The notes under the pieces were generated by a model. It was not told the origin of the DNA. It did no database searches and saw only the letters and a program-made list of their open reading frames with translations. Shown here in pieces: positions 48,801 to 60,914 of a stretch of DNA of 64,000 nt. Source of the DNA: Hygrocybe punicea (lineage: Eukaryota > Basidiomycota > Agaricomycetes > Agaricales > Hygrophoraceae); assembly GCA_963556145.1 (NCBI GenBank), contig OY744469.1, forward strand, positions 2,170,001 to 2,234,000, in the 5' to 3' direction. Within the stretch, counting starts at the first letter, position 1; each line of letters opens with the position of its first letter. Both the position numbers and the translations under genes were made by a program.

Positions 48801-48918
48801 GAGCGGTGGAATTTGTAGTGACGACCGTCAGGCGCGTGATGAGTATTGTAAGTTGATAAACACCGTGGGAGCATTCTGACTCCTTTTAATTTCTGGCTGA
48901 CGACTTTGGACTAGGGTT

Positions 48919-50029
48919 ATGACCTTTATCAACAATAAGATGTCTCATCCGCTGCGTCCTCAGACGTATGCCCATGATGCGGGCTGCCTCGACCTCAATG
49001 GGGTGGTCAACTTCAAAAGTCTCCTGTCGTCAATCCAAGCCCACCTTTACTCTTCGGCGAACACCCGGTCTTTTTACGTGCAAATGTCTCAGGACATGTC
49101 CAACGCATTGTCGAATGGTAGCAGTAGCAGTGCCCACAGCCCTCCCCCTTGTGACCAGGATTTCGTCTCGTTTGTTGCAGATCACTGGCCCACCTTCAGG
49201 TCTTTTCGGCCACCGCCAGGTCAGGTTCTGTGGGGGCGGGTGTCAAAAGCGCAAAACTCTGAGATTGAGATCACAAACAGCCTCATATCTGAGGCAGAAG
49301 CGGTTAGTCTTTTTCTCAATCTGACGTGCTAAAATTAAATTCTGACCCTATTTGCAGGCCTACGCCAATCCCACCGGCCTACCCCTAGCCCTCTACAACC
49401 TTATCCTCACTGTCGTGATACTTCACGAGGTTTCACATAGTTATATGAAGCATCTGTTTAAGAACATGCTAACTCCACCAGGCATCGGCCCCAGTAACAA
49501 GGGATCTGGGGAGTCAGGACGGCTTGTGGAAAGAGGCTTGATGGGGGGAACCATTCTTGCCTCTTGGGATGATCAAGGGCATGTTGGCCACATGGAGTAC
49601 ATTCGGAGAGTAATACTCGAGAGAAGCGGGAAAAAGTACATCGTTGGTGAGTCAGGTTTGGCTACCTGTGGGTAAACGCTATGGGTTCAGGGACGGATTT
49701 CTGAACCTGCCGGCTTCATTGATAAGCCCATCAGGTTCAATGGGTGTCAGTTCAGGTCCACCCATGGGTTCCCCACCATTTCCAACTGAAAAACCTCAGC
49801 TAAACCGTGACTTTCTGCAGATGTTAATGCTGCTCAGAGCATTCTCGAATCACTTGGCCATCACCAATTCATTCCACCGTCCACACTCCACTTGGCGAAG
49901 TCACCAGGGGGGGACTTCTGTGTCCGAGTCACAGAGGTTGTTTCCATTCCAAAGAGGGAGGTTGTCGCCCCGATAGGCCTTGGGTTTACCTCATATTTAG
50001 GATCAGATAGATGGAAAACTCCACCGTAA
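48919..50029 (+). CDS. HExxH-containing hypothetical protein
   Basis: Three or more exons: ATG at 48919 or 48946; ISEAEA joined to AYANPTGLPLALYNLILTVV at about 49352; and the last exon from about 49806 to the stop at 50029. The motif HEVSH (about 49426-49440) lies in a helix after a hydrophobic stretch, like the zinc-binding helix of metallopeptidases. A conserved-looking GESGRLVERGLMGG, then W and GHM, may supply the third ligand. It resembles fungal proteins of unknown function with this motif; I cannot assign a peptidase family. No signal peptide is seen. Confidence 0.6.
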
Positions 50030-50079
50030 ATTTTACCATGCCATTGTTTCATCTAATAGATGTATATAATCCAAACCCG

Positions 50080-50650
50080 CTGTATAAATAATGTCGACCA
50101 AACATGCATGAATTGTTTTTCCAAAGTGGCACCGACACTGGCGTGGGGTCGACATGTATCCCAATCCCACCTATTTCCACTCCTCTCGCCATCCCCAGCC
50201 TCGCAACGGCATTCTGGGCCTCCCGCGTCATAGACTCGGGCCCACTAGCACAAACGCCCACACCCCCACCACCATCACCCTTGCTCATCGTGGGGGAGGG
50301 TCTCCCGGCGGCCCTCCAACTTCTGCACCGTCCAAACTTGAGCTCCCCCTCTCGATATCAACGGACGATGACGACGACGACATCGCTGCCCTTGGACCCA
50401 CCACAGCTAGAGAGACAAGATCGACGAGCAGGGTGTACACAGACGGACGACTGAGCAAGACGTCGCAATTCGGAATTTGGGCAACCGCTGAGATGTGCAA
50501 GTCGAGCGAGGGAGTGGCAGCAGCAGCAGCGACGTTGGCGATGTCTACCAAAAAGGGGGCGAACCACCTGATCGAGCCTGTCCCGGTTTTGGTCGCGGCG
50601 CCTACTGGAACGGTTACACGACTTGATCTAGTATCGACTCGAAATCATTC
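50080..50650 (-). pseudogene. C-terminal relic of a ferric reductase
   Basis: The minus strand reads SIRWFAPFLVDIANV, SLDLHISAVAQIPNCDV, RPSVYTLLVDLV and then, in another frame, GVCASGPESMTREAQNAVARL. These are the order and spacing of the C-terminal NAD(P)H-binding domain of fungal ferric reductases. The frame changes near 50290 without an intron, and there is no upstream membrane domain. It is a truncated, frameshifted fragment. The long plus-strand frame over the same DNA is composition-driven. Confidence 0.6.
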
Positions 50651-50659
50651 CTTCGGCTC

Positions 50660-51430
50660 TCTATGATCTCCACTTTTGGAAATTTTGCTTGTATCTCCCT
50701 GAACGAAGAGTGGGTCTTCGCTCGGAAATTTATTAATAAGTAACATGGTGCTGATGATTGATCAGGGACTTGCTACGTTTATTCCTTTTCAATCCAACGG
50801 ATGTTGACTATGTGCGTTTGGGTAGGTATTTGTTCCGGTTATATTTTTGTTTTGATGTTCATTACCGTGACATGTAGCAATTGAGCAATCTTGGCCGAAA
50901 GGCATTGTGGTCGGTCCCACCAGCTCTAATTTCTAGAGCAGCTGTTGAACACCGTCCTTCCAGTCCGAGCAAGAATATGGTGGTAGTCACGAATTCAAAC
51001 TACAAGGATATCCTTGGAAGTTTCACAAAGACAAGACGCCTACTACTCACGCACTGATAGTATGTACCACATTTCATAGAATTGCAACGTTGTTCTAATT
51101 CTGATAGGTGCATAGTTAGCCACTCTCGAGGCTGTCTTTGACTTGGGTTGGGTTCTGCTTGCAGCTACGGATTTCTCCGGAAAGCAGGTGTTTTTCCCCC
51201 CAGATGCTTTCCACCATACTTGATCATTGCTAACATATCGATCATCCCAGGACACACTCACATTCTGTTACCAAACACCTGCACCAGACAAATGCACTTG
51301 GTTTGCACTCTCTTTCCAAGGCAGAAATGTCCTCCGTCTCATCGGTGCCACTGGGGAAATGATAGATGCATTTCGTAAGTTGTAACCGTACATCTCAGCT
51401 TTAGCATCATTGAAGAGCCCGGAAGGAAAA
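50660..51430. other. Region without a recognised intact gene
   Basis: A plus-strand stretch near 51247-51375 reads TLTFCYQTPAPDKCTWFALS then GRNVLRLIGATGEMIDAF. It looks protein-derived but is isolated. Nothing else in the region is supported; it may be a decayed hypothetical gene. Confidence 0.35.
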
Positions 51431-52197
51431 CTACTCCAGTCTTACTCGATATTTAAACAGGGTTGGTAGCCAAACACCAAACACCACGAAGCTAACTTGG
51501 CTAATTTTATAGACCAGGTTCAAGACTGAAGACGGAAAGTAACGCAGATAAAGCATAGTAAACCAATCATACAACGACCGCCTCCATTCTTCTAACAGCG
51601 GCGTTTCCAGTGATTTGGAATTAAAGGGTTCGCCCTGGTCACCCACAGGCTTAGAGGCTGCTACAACTTGTTTCCTTGTTCTTGGCATGCTCAATGTTCT
51701 TGAAACCCACGGATATCGCTTGTATGGGTCGATTAATGTAACGCTGCGCATCGTCCTTGCGCTTCGGTGATGACTAATTTTGCATTTCACCCAGCTCGAA
51801 GGAAGAACGCAAGCCAATGGAAGAGATAGCTGGTTTTGTTGTAGACCGGTTGGGTGGAGCCCCCAAGATCCACTCTAAAGCTGCGCTACCTTTTCCGCTC
51901 GAATCCCCTTGGTCCAGTACTCTGTACTAAAGATGTCTTGTGAATCTTTTCCAATGGCGCCGGAGATAAGTTGAGTTGGGTCCAAGACATATTCATACCT
52001 TCCACGAACATATATTCGCAGACCTCGGCAGTCAAGAGTGGCTGCATCGTCAAGTACAAGCAGACGCCAACCTCCGTCGACTCTGGCACATTTACCCAAT
52101 AAAGGCCCGCACTCTCATCGATCTCATCCTTCATCTCCTTTGTGAACCTAGTGGTGGTGCTGAGCCTCTGCCACAAGTGACCCACACTGAAATTCAT
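51431..52197 (-). CDS. Hypothetical protein, uncertain
   Basis: Several minus-strand frames can be joined, including a block RGRYEYVLDPTQLISGAIGK then DIFSTEYWTKGIRAEKVAQL, which has natural protein composition. No complete gene model or family was found. It may be one small gene or a decayed one. Confidence 0.3.
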
Positions 52198-52567
52198 CTC
52201 TCAGCAGTCGAGATTCGTAACAAAATGCATGAAATTTGTTTGAAAATGTACTTGAAAATAGCTGTTATGAACAAATAACAATAGGTATAATGATGCCTTC
52301 ACAAGTAATGAACGGGAATCAACGAAGGTGGTCGTTGGCCAACAATTGGAGTAGAATGGAAACAACAGTAAAGTTCGAGGATATAAAAAGTTGTAGTAAT
52401 AAATAAAAGAAATGAAGAATACTGAGAAACAGCCCCGATACTTGAACAAAAGCTGGCACAAACCAGTCCATAGTCAACCGTGGGAAAGATGGACGGCCTG
52501 CGTCTCTATCCAGCTCATGAACCAGCGTCCTTCCTGAAGAACGAATTTAACCACATAAAAGAAACGC

Positions 52568-54426
52568 CTATATGCCTCCGTAGGCATCATCCGAATCGTA
52601 GAGCGTGTACATTGTCTCGGGCCTCTTCTTTGCAACACTCAAAGGCATCGCAGTGTTAGCTGCAGCCACCGGCACGCCAGGACCTTGCTCCGCAACTGTG
52701 CTGGAATGGTAGCTCCGGCCTACGGTCAGGGTTGGAGTCATGATGCGTTCATCAAAGGCAGATGAGAAGGGAGTGGGCGAGAAGGTCCTTTGGTATATGT
52801 TAATTTCAGGAAGTACCGGTGGAGAAGAGTCAACGCGGGGGAGCAAGTATGGCGCGCACGGAGGGTCGAGGCCGTCTTCACTGACGGCAAATGCGGTGTC
52901 TTGTTCTTCGGACTCCTGCACGGTAGTTTCATCAGCGAAAGGGGACTGCTTGACATCGTTATTTTGATCGGGTGGGATCGGGGTCCCCGAGCGTTCCTGG
53001 TAAGGGGGCGCAGGAATGAGGGGTTCCTCAGTATCCGCATCGAGAGTAGAGGACGACTTGTGGTCGGGCTTAGATGGTTTGTCGTCGGAGACAGGACCAT
53101 GAGGAAGATCGGGAAGAGGACCGGGAACTTCCATGTTCAACCTCCTGGCAATCTCAGCATACTGCGCTGCCTGGAATGGGGAGACGCTGGACCTGCTCAT
53201 GTCAATGTAATCCGCTTGTGCCAAAGCAACATTTGCACCATTTGAAGGTTGACTAGTCAATTGAGCAACGTGAGGGGCTTGTCTGTTCGAATATCGAACA
53301 GAAGGCTGTCTGGCGGGTTGGTCGTGTAACAAAGCGGAGGCGGGCGGAGTCAATGGAGAGAACGGGGTTGGACCATAAGCAGAAGGTGAAAAGAGAAGCT
53401 CGCCGGAATTAGGTGTATGTGGGGGTGCGGTGACAGTGTGCACTTGGCCAGGAGCGAACGAAGCAGATGAGTGGAATCCAGCACTGCCTGATCCCGGTTG
53501 AGGGCCAAAGTGCTGTTCCTGTTCATACAGTTGCTGACCGTAAGATTGCCGCTGCGGCATGTAAGACGCAGGCGGGACATCGACCAGCTGGCGTTCGATC
53601 ATGGTGGGAGGACGAGTGTAGTCCCGGTAGACAGTATCAAAATTATTAGTTGGAGGTTCGGGCAACACGACCGCAGAACGCCTAAACGACGCTGCATCGA
53701 ATGGTTGTCCCTGTTCGTCACGCTTCCGCCAACGGCGCTAATATTGCAAAGGGTAAGATGAGAGAGAGGGATGATATGAAATTTATAAGCTTACCATCAG
53801 GAAGAGAATGAGCGCGGCGATGCCAGCAATGCCAAAAAGGCCAACGATGACACCAGCGACGGTACCGGCGCTTACGTTAGAAGAGGGGGCCGCTGAAGAT
53901 GTGGCGCTGGGGTGGGCAGAAGATGTACTGGACTGGGGGGAGACGTAAGGACCGGTCTTGGTGTATTGTAAGTGTGTTGAGCTCGAACTTGTTGAACTCT
54001 AAGCTCAGGTATTATTGGTTGATACTAACGGTAATGCAGTGGGAAACTTGAATGACATACAATTGTAGGGCTTGAGATCACTGTACTGGAGACAGAGGTA
54101 GTGGTGGTGGGGATAGTAGCGACTGCAGGAGTCGTAACAACTGAACGAGTGTTTGTGTGCGTTTCCGCAGGAGTGGCGGTAGGCTTGACAGGTTTGGTAG
54201 GTTTGACAGCTTCATGGGTTGATGTGAGGGCTAAGACGTCGTAATGTTAGAAATGGGGAAACTACGTACGAGGGTCAGGGGGTGGGTGGGCCTCAACTGT
54301 CGGCAGGGGCGAAATGGTCTCGACGGGAGGTGTAAAGATGGCTGTTGGAGTGAAGGCAACATGCTTGGGGTCAGCGGGTGACCTGCGGTGCAACGCCCGT
54401 CGACGATGTTTGATTTGAATGGTCAT
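52568..54426 (-). CDS. Single-pass membrane protein with Ser/Thr-rich ectodomain
   Basis: ATG at 54426 (MTIQIKHRRRALHRRSPADP). The first exons are Pro/Thr/Ser-rich with TTTTSVSST-type runs, consistent with O-glycosylation. A single transmembrane helix, VAGVIVGLFGIAGIAALILF (about 53795-53860), is followed by RRWRKRDEQGQPFDAASFRR. The C-terminal ~380 residues are disordered and proline-rich (PPRQSYGQQ..., IPPDQNNDVK). It ends TLYDSDDAYGGI. The layout resembles Mid2/Wsc-like fungal surface sensors, but there is no WSC domain and no clear signal peptide. Confidence 0.65.
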
Positions 54427-55087
54427 AAATGATGGTCTTTACGCTGGTAAATCGCTGGGTTTTTTTTTAAAGAACGGATGCAACAAAAGAGTGTGGGTCT
54501 CCGAAAGAAAGATGAGCCAGAAGGGCTCAACAACTCGAGGATGAGAAAAAGCAGGAGAATGGGGAGGGGGAGGAAAATAACCAGGGCCCTTTGTGTCACA
54601 CTGGTCACGCGTATCAGGCACAGGTCACATCCAAATTTATATACAAAAATTCTCAAAAGGACCGCGCGAGAAATGAACGCGAGAAATGCTGGGCAACTTC
54701 ACGAATTTTCTCACCCTGACTGAAACCCATCAATGAATGAATAAACCTTTAATAACAGACAATGGCTCGGCAACTGCTCAGAGCGCTCACCGATGCCTAA
54801 GCGACGATCACAATACAGAACAAGACCGTAGTACTAGTATGGATACACAATTAATTCAAGATGAATTTGCACGGCACAAGCTCTGACGGAACGCCACAGT
54901 CAGTAGATTTTACCTGTCAAAGTCATAAAATCCACACAGTCCGAGGGATTTGTTCATATTCACCATCTAAATTCACAACGCAAAGATTTCAAATCAACAG
55001 CGTAAAAACTGACCGATACAATGTGCCTACGGGCGACGAATGTCACACTAATAAAACTACGGGTAGATGAGTCAAACAGACATACAT
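54427..55087. other. Intergenic region
   Basis: Holds the promoter of the membrane-protein gene on the left and the 3' end of the KH-domain gene on the right. No other gene is supported. Confidence 0.5.
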
Positions 55088-56651
55088 TCAGGCTGCGGGT
55101 GGCGGAACGGCTGATTCAGTCACGGGAGGAGCCGCAGTTGGAGGTACTGCCTCTGCCTGCGGGTGACCTGAAGCTGCTTGTGTACCATAATATTGGCTGT
55201 ACTGCTGTTGTTGCTGAGTGGCTACCCATTCCTTAAATTGGGCTGAATTGACATCATAACCATAGGCGGCCCTGCGGAGGTCATAGCAGGTCAGACAGGG
55301 ACAACACCATATCCATAGGGAGCCTACCAATACGCAGAATATGCATCTTGACCCGCGGGGTCAGTGGGGGCAGAAAGTGATTGGCCGGCACTTCCGTCTG
55401 GTGGCGCAGGAGGTTCCTCCCCAGGTGGTGGTGGTGGGGGTGGTGCGCTAGCGGGTGGAGGTGGCGAATATCCCTGCAAGATCAAAGTTAGTGACAGTCA
55501 ATTGAAAGACAATGGCCATTCAGCAGTCAATGAAGACATCCACAGTTGGTAAAAGATACAAAGAAAGAAGTACCTACAGCCATTGCACTATACACCGCAT
55601 ATTGTGCTTGCGCTTGATGAAGCTCCATTTGCTGCTGCAGCACTATGGCTTGCATTTTAGCATGTTCGGATCGAACCACTTCAAGCAAGTCGTCTGTTAG
55701 TACTTTAGCGCGAGCTATTGGTCCTTCCTCGGGTCCTCTGTAAGAAGTATATCAGCCATTATTGCTCAAGAAAAGTCGAGAAATACATACGTGATATGGA
55801 TGTGCATAGGCTCATCTGATTCACGTCCCGTCTCCTGGTCTACAAAGCCCGAACCTATACCCTTAATCTGTACACGCGTTCCCGTTTCCTGCTGGATATA
55901 CTTGACAAACAAACCCTATTAAAAGATGTGTCAACGTATTATGGACAACAAAGACACAGAAACCTACAGAAGGGCCGACCACTTTGGCGCGGACGTTAAA
56001 GTTTCGGATGGTCTCGAGTCCGACTGGAATCTTTTCTTCAGGCCATTTACGCTGCAAAGAGAATTTGTTTCAAATTGAAAAATCACATAGAATGCATAGT
56101 TGTTCACCTTTTCCCGTAGCCTATCCTTTTTTTCTTCCACAAGTGGCCCCAGGTCAATCGCAATAAGTTTATTAACCTCGTCGATGGCCAATTGAAGCAT
56201 TTCACGGCTGGTCGCTGCAATGTGAAGATACAAGGGCGGATCCTTTTCCGTCGCTTTCGACCGGTCTGGATACCAGACACCCTTAGTGCTCACGGACGCA
56301 CCCGTGTCTTCGTGAATCTTTGAATGCAACAAAAAAACATCGGTCGTCGTGTTTTGTTCAGACAAGTAGTCAGCTCAAACAACGCACCTGGGTCTGTGTG
56401 GTACCCTTGGTGAGCATATATCGGTTTCTGACGTCGTTGATGTCAATGTCATGGGTAAATTCTGGGTCGTGCGGGTCCTTTTGCATTCCACCCAAGACCC
56501 CTAGTGGGGATGCAAATTGGGCAGCAATTTTGGCAGCTATAGCTGCAGCGACCGCTGCTGCTTCAGAGGCGCTCTTCCCGTCTTCAACTTTCTTAGAAGG
56601 CGAGTCTTCTTCTGTTGGTGCAGCTTGGTCCCATTTTCGTTTGGAAGACAT
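55088..56651 (-). CDS. KH-domain RNA-binding protein (KHDC4/BLOM7-like)
   Basis: ATG at 56651 (MSSKRKWDQAAPTEEDSPSK) with an Ala-rich helix. Then FTHDIDINDVRNRYMLTKGTT across an intron to IHEDTGASVSTKGVWYPDRS and DPPLYLHIAAT, a KH-type module. A second module has EKIPVGLETIRNFNVRAKVV, GLFVKYIQQETGTRVQIKG and EPMHIHI. The C-terminal part is Gln/Pro-rich, with YGYDVNSAQFKEW and a poly-Gln run. The architecture matches the KHDC4 splicing-associated family. It is divergent from the zinc-finger gene, with 120 bp between start codons, so the two probably share a promoter. Confidence 0.82.
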
Positions 56652-56771
56652 TGACTCGGAGGAGAAAGGAAAGCACTCCGGTCACGGTTATTGTCACACA
56701 CTTGTTCTCTGAGCTTGACCACGACTCACGAGTCGCACTCGACGGTCGTCTTCAACCTCAGACAGGGCCAG

Positions 56772-58260
56772 ATGTCCTTCAAGCGTATGCGAACACCATC
56801 CGAATTATCGTCAGGCACATCTTCCCCGCCCCCAACGCACACCTCCAAGGCGTCTCGTGTGACCGCCACCCCATCGTCAGGCTCCGAGTCGATCGCCACA
56901 CACCACCCGCTCCTCTGTTCACTTCCACCCACATGTAATCCCCCACACAATGTGCCCACGCCCCTCGCAGACACAAAAGACCTTGAAGCTCACTACGCCA
57001 AATATCACGCACACGTTTGCGAGCAGCCAAAGTGCGGGTGTGTGTTCCCTGATGCCCGATTACTTGAGTTGGTGAGCCATTTTTTCTGCATCACTGGGTC
57101 TATGTGCCGCTTGATATGTTCTGTGCCATGGTATTTTCTGTGTGGTTGTGTATCTAGCATCAGACTGAATGCCATGATCCGATAGCTGCGGTCCGGAAGG
57201 ACAAAGGGGAAAAAATCGTACGTCCTACCACGTCTAACACGTTGCATTTCGTTGACTTGACACAATTTTTTATATATCTATCATCGTACTTTGCATTCAA
57301 AATTCGCAGTTCGCATGTCATCTAACCAGCTGTCCACGTTTGTTTTTGACGCCCAAAGCACGTCGGCTGCATCTCATCCAAACACATGCGTTCCCAAAGC
57401 AATACTTTTTTGCGGTCACGAACAAGGGTATCGGCGGACTACTCAAGCGGTGGGGTGAAGGTGCGAGCATGATTCGGGGACCATGGAAACCAAGGGAAGG
57501 AGCAATGGAGGCTCGAGAGCAAGATGACGAGGAAGATGAAGATGGTAGCGTATCGGAGGACAAACAAGGGCGTGATGATACCAACGAAGAAGTTGATAAT
57601 GCAATGCAAGAGGAGGCGGATAATGAATTGATGTGCGACGACGACGTATTGGCGGAGGATCCACCTCACAGTTCGCAAGATTTCAGAGCGAACACGCCAA
57701 CTGGAGGACATGACACAGACTCGGATGCGCTTGATAATCTCGCGCAGTCAATGACATCTCTCTCCCTTGTCCCCCCCTCCATCCGATTTGGCCGTGGTGG
57801 GAAAAATGGGGGTTTCGTACACCGAGGAACGCATCCTTCGCATCCAAACATAATGGGGCCATTCGATGGACGCAGTAAACCCGCACCTGGAGTTGACAGG
57901 CGTTCCCAGGTGCACACAGGCGGCGGGTCGAGAGGGCGGGGTGCGGTTCACCTGGCCCTGCATCCGAGGGGGAGAGGGGCATTGGACCGTGGACGAGGGA
58001 GGGGAGTTTATAACAATGTGGGAGCCAATGGCCTTGGAAGGAGCGAGCAAGGAACGCTCGGAACAGAACGAAGGCGTGAAGGTGATCGGTCTTTGCCCCA
58101 GGTGCAGCCTGGAGTTGTTGTTGGTGGACGGCCATGGCGTGGGATAGGGCGGGGTGGCATTATTCCCATGAGAGGAAGAGGCATGTTCGTGGGCAGGGGA
58201 AGGGTGAGGGGAAGAGGCAGAGGAAGGGGATTTACTTTGGGAACGGATGTTGTTCTCTAG
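56772..58260 (+). CDS. C2H2 zinc-finger protein, ZNF511-like, with RG-rich tail
   Basis: ATG at 56772 (MSFKRMRTPSELSS). The zinc-finger core spans three exons: DLEAHYAKYHAHVCEQPKC, CVFPDARLLEL then HQTECHD, and FACHLTSCPRLFLTPKARR then HLIQTH and FPKQYFF. That order of C..C and H..H pairs is typical of ZNF511 orthologues. The remainder is acidic (EQDDEEDEDG), then glycine/arginine-rich, ending RGRGRGRGFTLGTDVVL. The RGG-type tail suggests RNA binding or arginine methylation, as inference only. Introns at about 57072-57159 and 57220-57308. Confidence 0.8.
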
Positions 58261-58521
58261 CCGCGATTTTGGCGAAGGCGGGAGGATTGTTTGGCTATAA
58301 GGTGGCAGTCAGATGTGTTCACAAGTGTGAAAGGAGTGTGTGTGGGTCATTGTGGAGTTTGTAGCTGGGTGGGTTTAGAACAAATTGGACAGCGTAAGTT
58401 AGTGGAAATCGGAAGCTTGTTGGATCTATCACACGCAAATCGCAACCTCAAACATATATTTGTAAAAGGCATTGAACGACAACCGACCCGAAAATAATAA
58501 CAAAATCTTGTGGAAAAAATC

Positions 58522-59974
58522 TTAGAAGCAGCCCATCTCCACCCCATTATATGGGCCTCCATGGTTCGACTCATCGCCCTGAAATATGGTTTGAATGTCT
58601 CCCACGGTGCATTGTCTGCTAGAATTGTCCTGGCCTGCATGAAAGTAAGCAGGCGTGGGATCGTGCCCCATTCATCTTCCAAAGAAAAAAAGAACCAACC
58701 TGGACATGCCAGCCACGTGCCCGAGTCCTGTATGTGCACCTCCCCAGATGGGTGAACGTACCCAAGGAACTCTCCGGGTAGAATAGGCACGAAATCCTCC
58801 ATGTTGTTGATATGAGTGAGCGACAGGTGCGCGTCGACGTAGTCAGCGAAAGCTTTGTTGCCAACCTGGGGATTTCAGAGTTGGGGTGATCAGGAAAGCG
58901 CGTGAACCAAAGCGCGAACTTACTCGTGGTAAACCATACCCGATGGTCTTGATAGCTGTTCCAGTTGGCAGCTGAAGCCGGAGATAAATGGAGTCAAGTA
59001 TGGCGATAGCAGCGCCTGTCGGTTGCCAAAAGGGAAAAAGAGAATATATGGAGTCAGACCAAGGGGAAAGCACAAAGCAGAACTTGCCCAATGAATGACC
59101 GACGACGGCAACGCGTGTTGCGGAGTATTCCGACATGGCTGTTTTCACCGCAGAAAGGATGAGCGCCGCCGTTCTAATGAATAATGATATAATGAGTGTG
59201 GTGGATGCACTTGACGAAACCGCCTTACTTGGTCTGTTCGTTTGCAAAACCAGCGTGAACTCTGATTGAACTGCTGAGTCCAGGGAACAGAGTCGGGTCA
59301 AGGTCGTCGAGGAAAAACTCTCCATCGGTGAAGAGTGCTAGTCTGTATTACAGTAATTATTGTTATAGTCGTTGACCTTCAACGTGATGAAAAAGATGAT
59401 GGATATATCGGGGCAAGAGATTTCCACTGACATTTGCGTCGGGTCTGTTCCTTGGTGGGATACAATGATTGTACTATAGGGGTGTGCGGAAGATGTAAAT
59501 AGAACACGACATAGAGAGATGTGCGTAGAAGCGGACCTGAGAGACGGATCGTATCCGACGTACCCTGGCAGACATGAACATGTTTGGTCAGAAGCAGGTG
59601 AATACATGAGATTATCCAGACTCACAAAATTGGGTCACAGAGCCATCTCCGCCTGAAGCCACAGGAAGGAACCCGGGTGTTGCATGGCAGTTTTCTGTTA
59701 CATTTCAATAATAATAATAATAATAGAGGTTTCAAGGTCTCGTTTCTTGTTGGGCAAGTGGTATGAAAACCGAATACATGCCTCCACAAGACCATGCCAG
59801 CGTGTCGGATGGTTGACAATAAGCGGCACTGGCGTAGTGAGAGTATGGGGTAAACGACTCGATCTGGGAGAGGGTGAGGGCGACGATGCTCTGCTGTCCG
59901 AGAGGCGCTGCTTGAACAATGACCGCACCGAGGGCAACGGCATACATAAGGAGATGCATAGAAGAGGTCGTCAT
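58522..59974 (-). CDS. Secreted class 3 lipase
   Basis: ATG at 59974 starts a signal peptide (MTTSSMHLLMYAVALGAVIVQAA). The fold follows Rhizomucor-type lipases: SHYASAAYC, FWYVGYDPSLRS, IIVSHQGTDPTQ (oxyanion region), FFLDDLDPTLFP, VHAGFANEQT, the nucleophile elbow VVGHSLGAA (Ser) split by an intron near 59040-59095, YGLPRVGNKAFADYV, then the Asp region NNMEDFVPILP. The catalytic His is in NHGGPYNG and the protein ends VEMGCF at 58522. Catalytic Ser, Asp and His are all present. Cys pairs suggest disulphides. The usual substrates are triacylglycerols or related esters. Confidence 0.88.
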
Positions 59975-60914
59975 TGCGAGGGTGAGAGCACGGAGCGCAA
60001 TTCCTGCTGCCCCTCGACGGTATGGTTTACATAGTAGTTCAGAGAGAGAGAAGTCATTTTGGCCATCAGTTTGATGATATCTGGCATCTTTTGGGGGATG
60101 AGAGAACGCTGTGAATCGTTCGTGACGGGATCCGTAGGAGGAGAGAATGGAGAACGATAGTCAGATTATAGCGATGGCCTGGCGTAAGGGAGACCGTTGT
60201 CGAAACGCCGGTCGAGAAAAAAAAGATTGAGAGGACCGGACCCGCGTGGAACAGACCACTGGAACGAACATCATCGAAGTGATCTCCAGCAGAAGCCATC
60301 AAGTAAACATAAAGGGAGGTGTATAACCCAGGTCGGCGAAAGCAGTAATTGGGCACATGGAGGGGAAGGTTCTCCGGACATCGACTAGTGAAGTTGTGCC
60401 AGACCTACGAGTGAAAGATTGCTTTAGCTCATTGCCAGACTACGTTTGGATCCCAGGTGCAGCCCACCTCACAAATTTGATGGCTTAGCGCTCAGACAAA
60501 AGGGAGTCGAGTAGCATTTTATTGTAACAAGTCTTTTGAAGGGAGAGCTTCGAAAGAATAAAAATGCGGTTGCTTCATTCACTGGTTGTGACCCCGATCA
60601 CCTTCGATATGACAATGGCGGGTTCCGGGGTCTTGCCCACAATGCTTGCTGCTATTGTCCTCGATTATTCGTTAAATAGACGCCAGCGTCGTTCTCTTCT
60701 GTATTCGAGTCCTGCTGAGCTAGTCTCTGCCCTGTATTCGCTATCCCTCTCGCTGTCGCCATCGCACCCGCCGTCGCCGTCGCCGTCGCCGTCACTCACG
60801 TTCTTTACCTGTAGCCGTTGACGTTTACAGCATCTCCTTAATGTGAGACTCCTTCTTTGCTCACCGTCAATCTTCTCCTCTCTGACTTTCTTCTCAGAAC
60901 GACCCCTGCTTATA
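59975..60914. other. Intergenic region with simple repeats
   Basis: No gene is supported. A CGTCGC-type run at 60768-60790 and pyrimidine-rich DNA precede the next gene and probably form its leader and promoter. Confidence 0.5.

Noticed and set aside
50154..50666. 170-codon plus-strand frame rich in Pro, Asp and Ala
   Set aside because: It lies antisense to recognisable ferric-reductase C-terminal motifs and has low-complexity composition; treated as a shadow.
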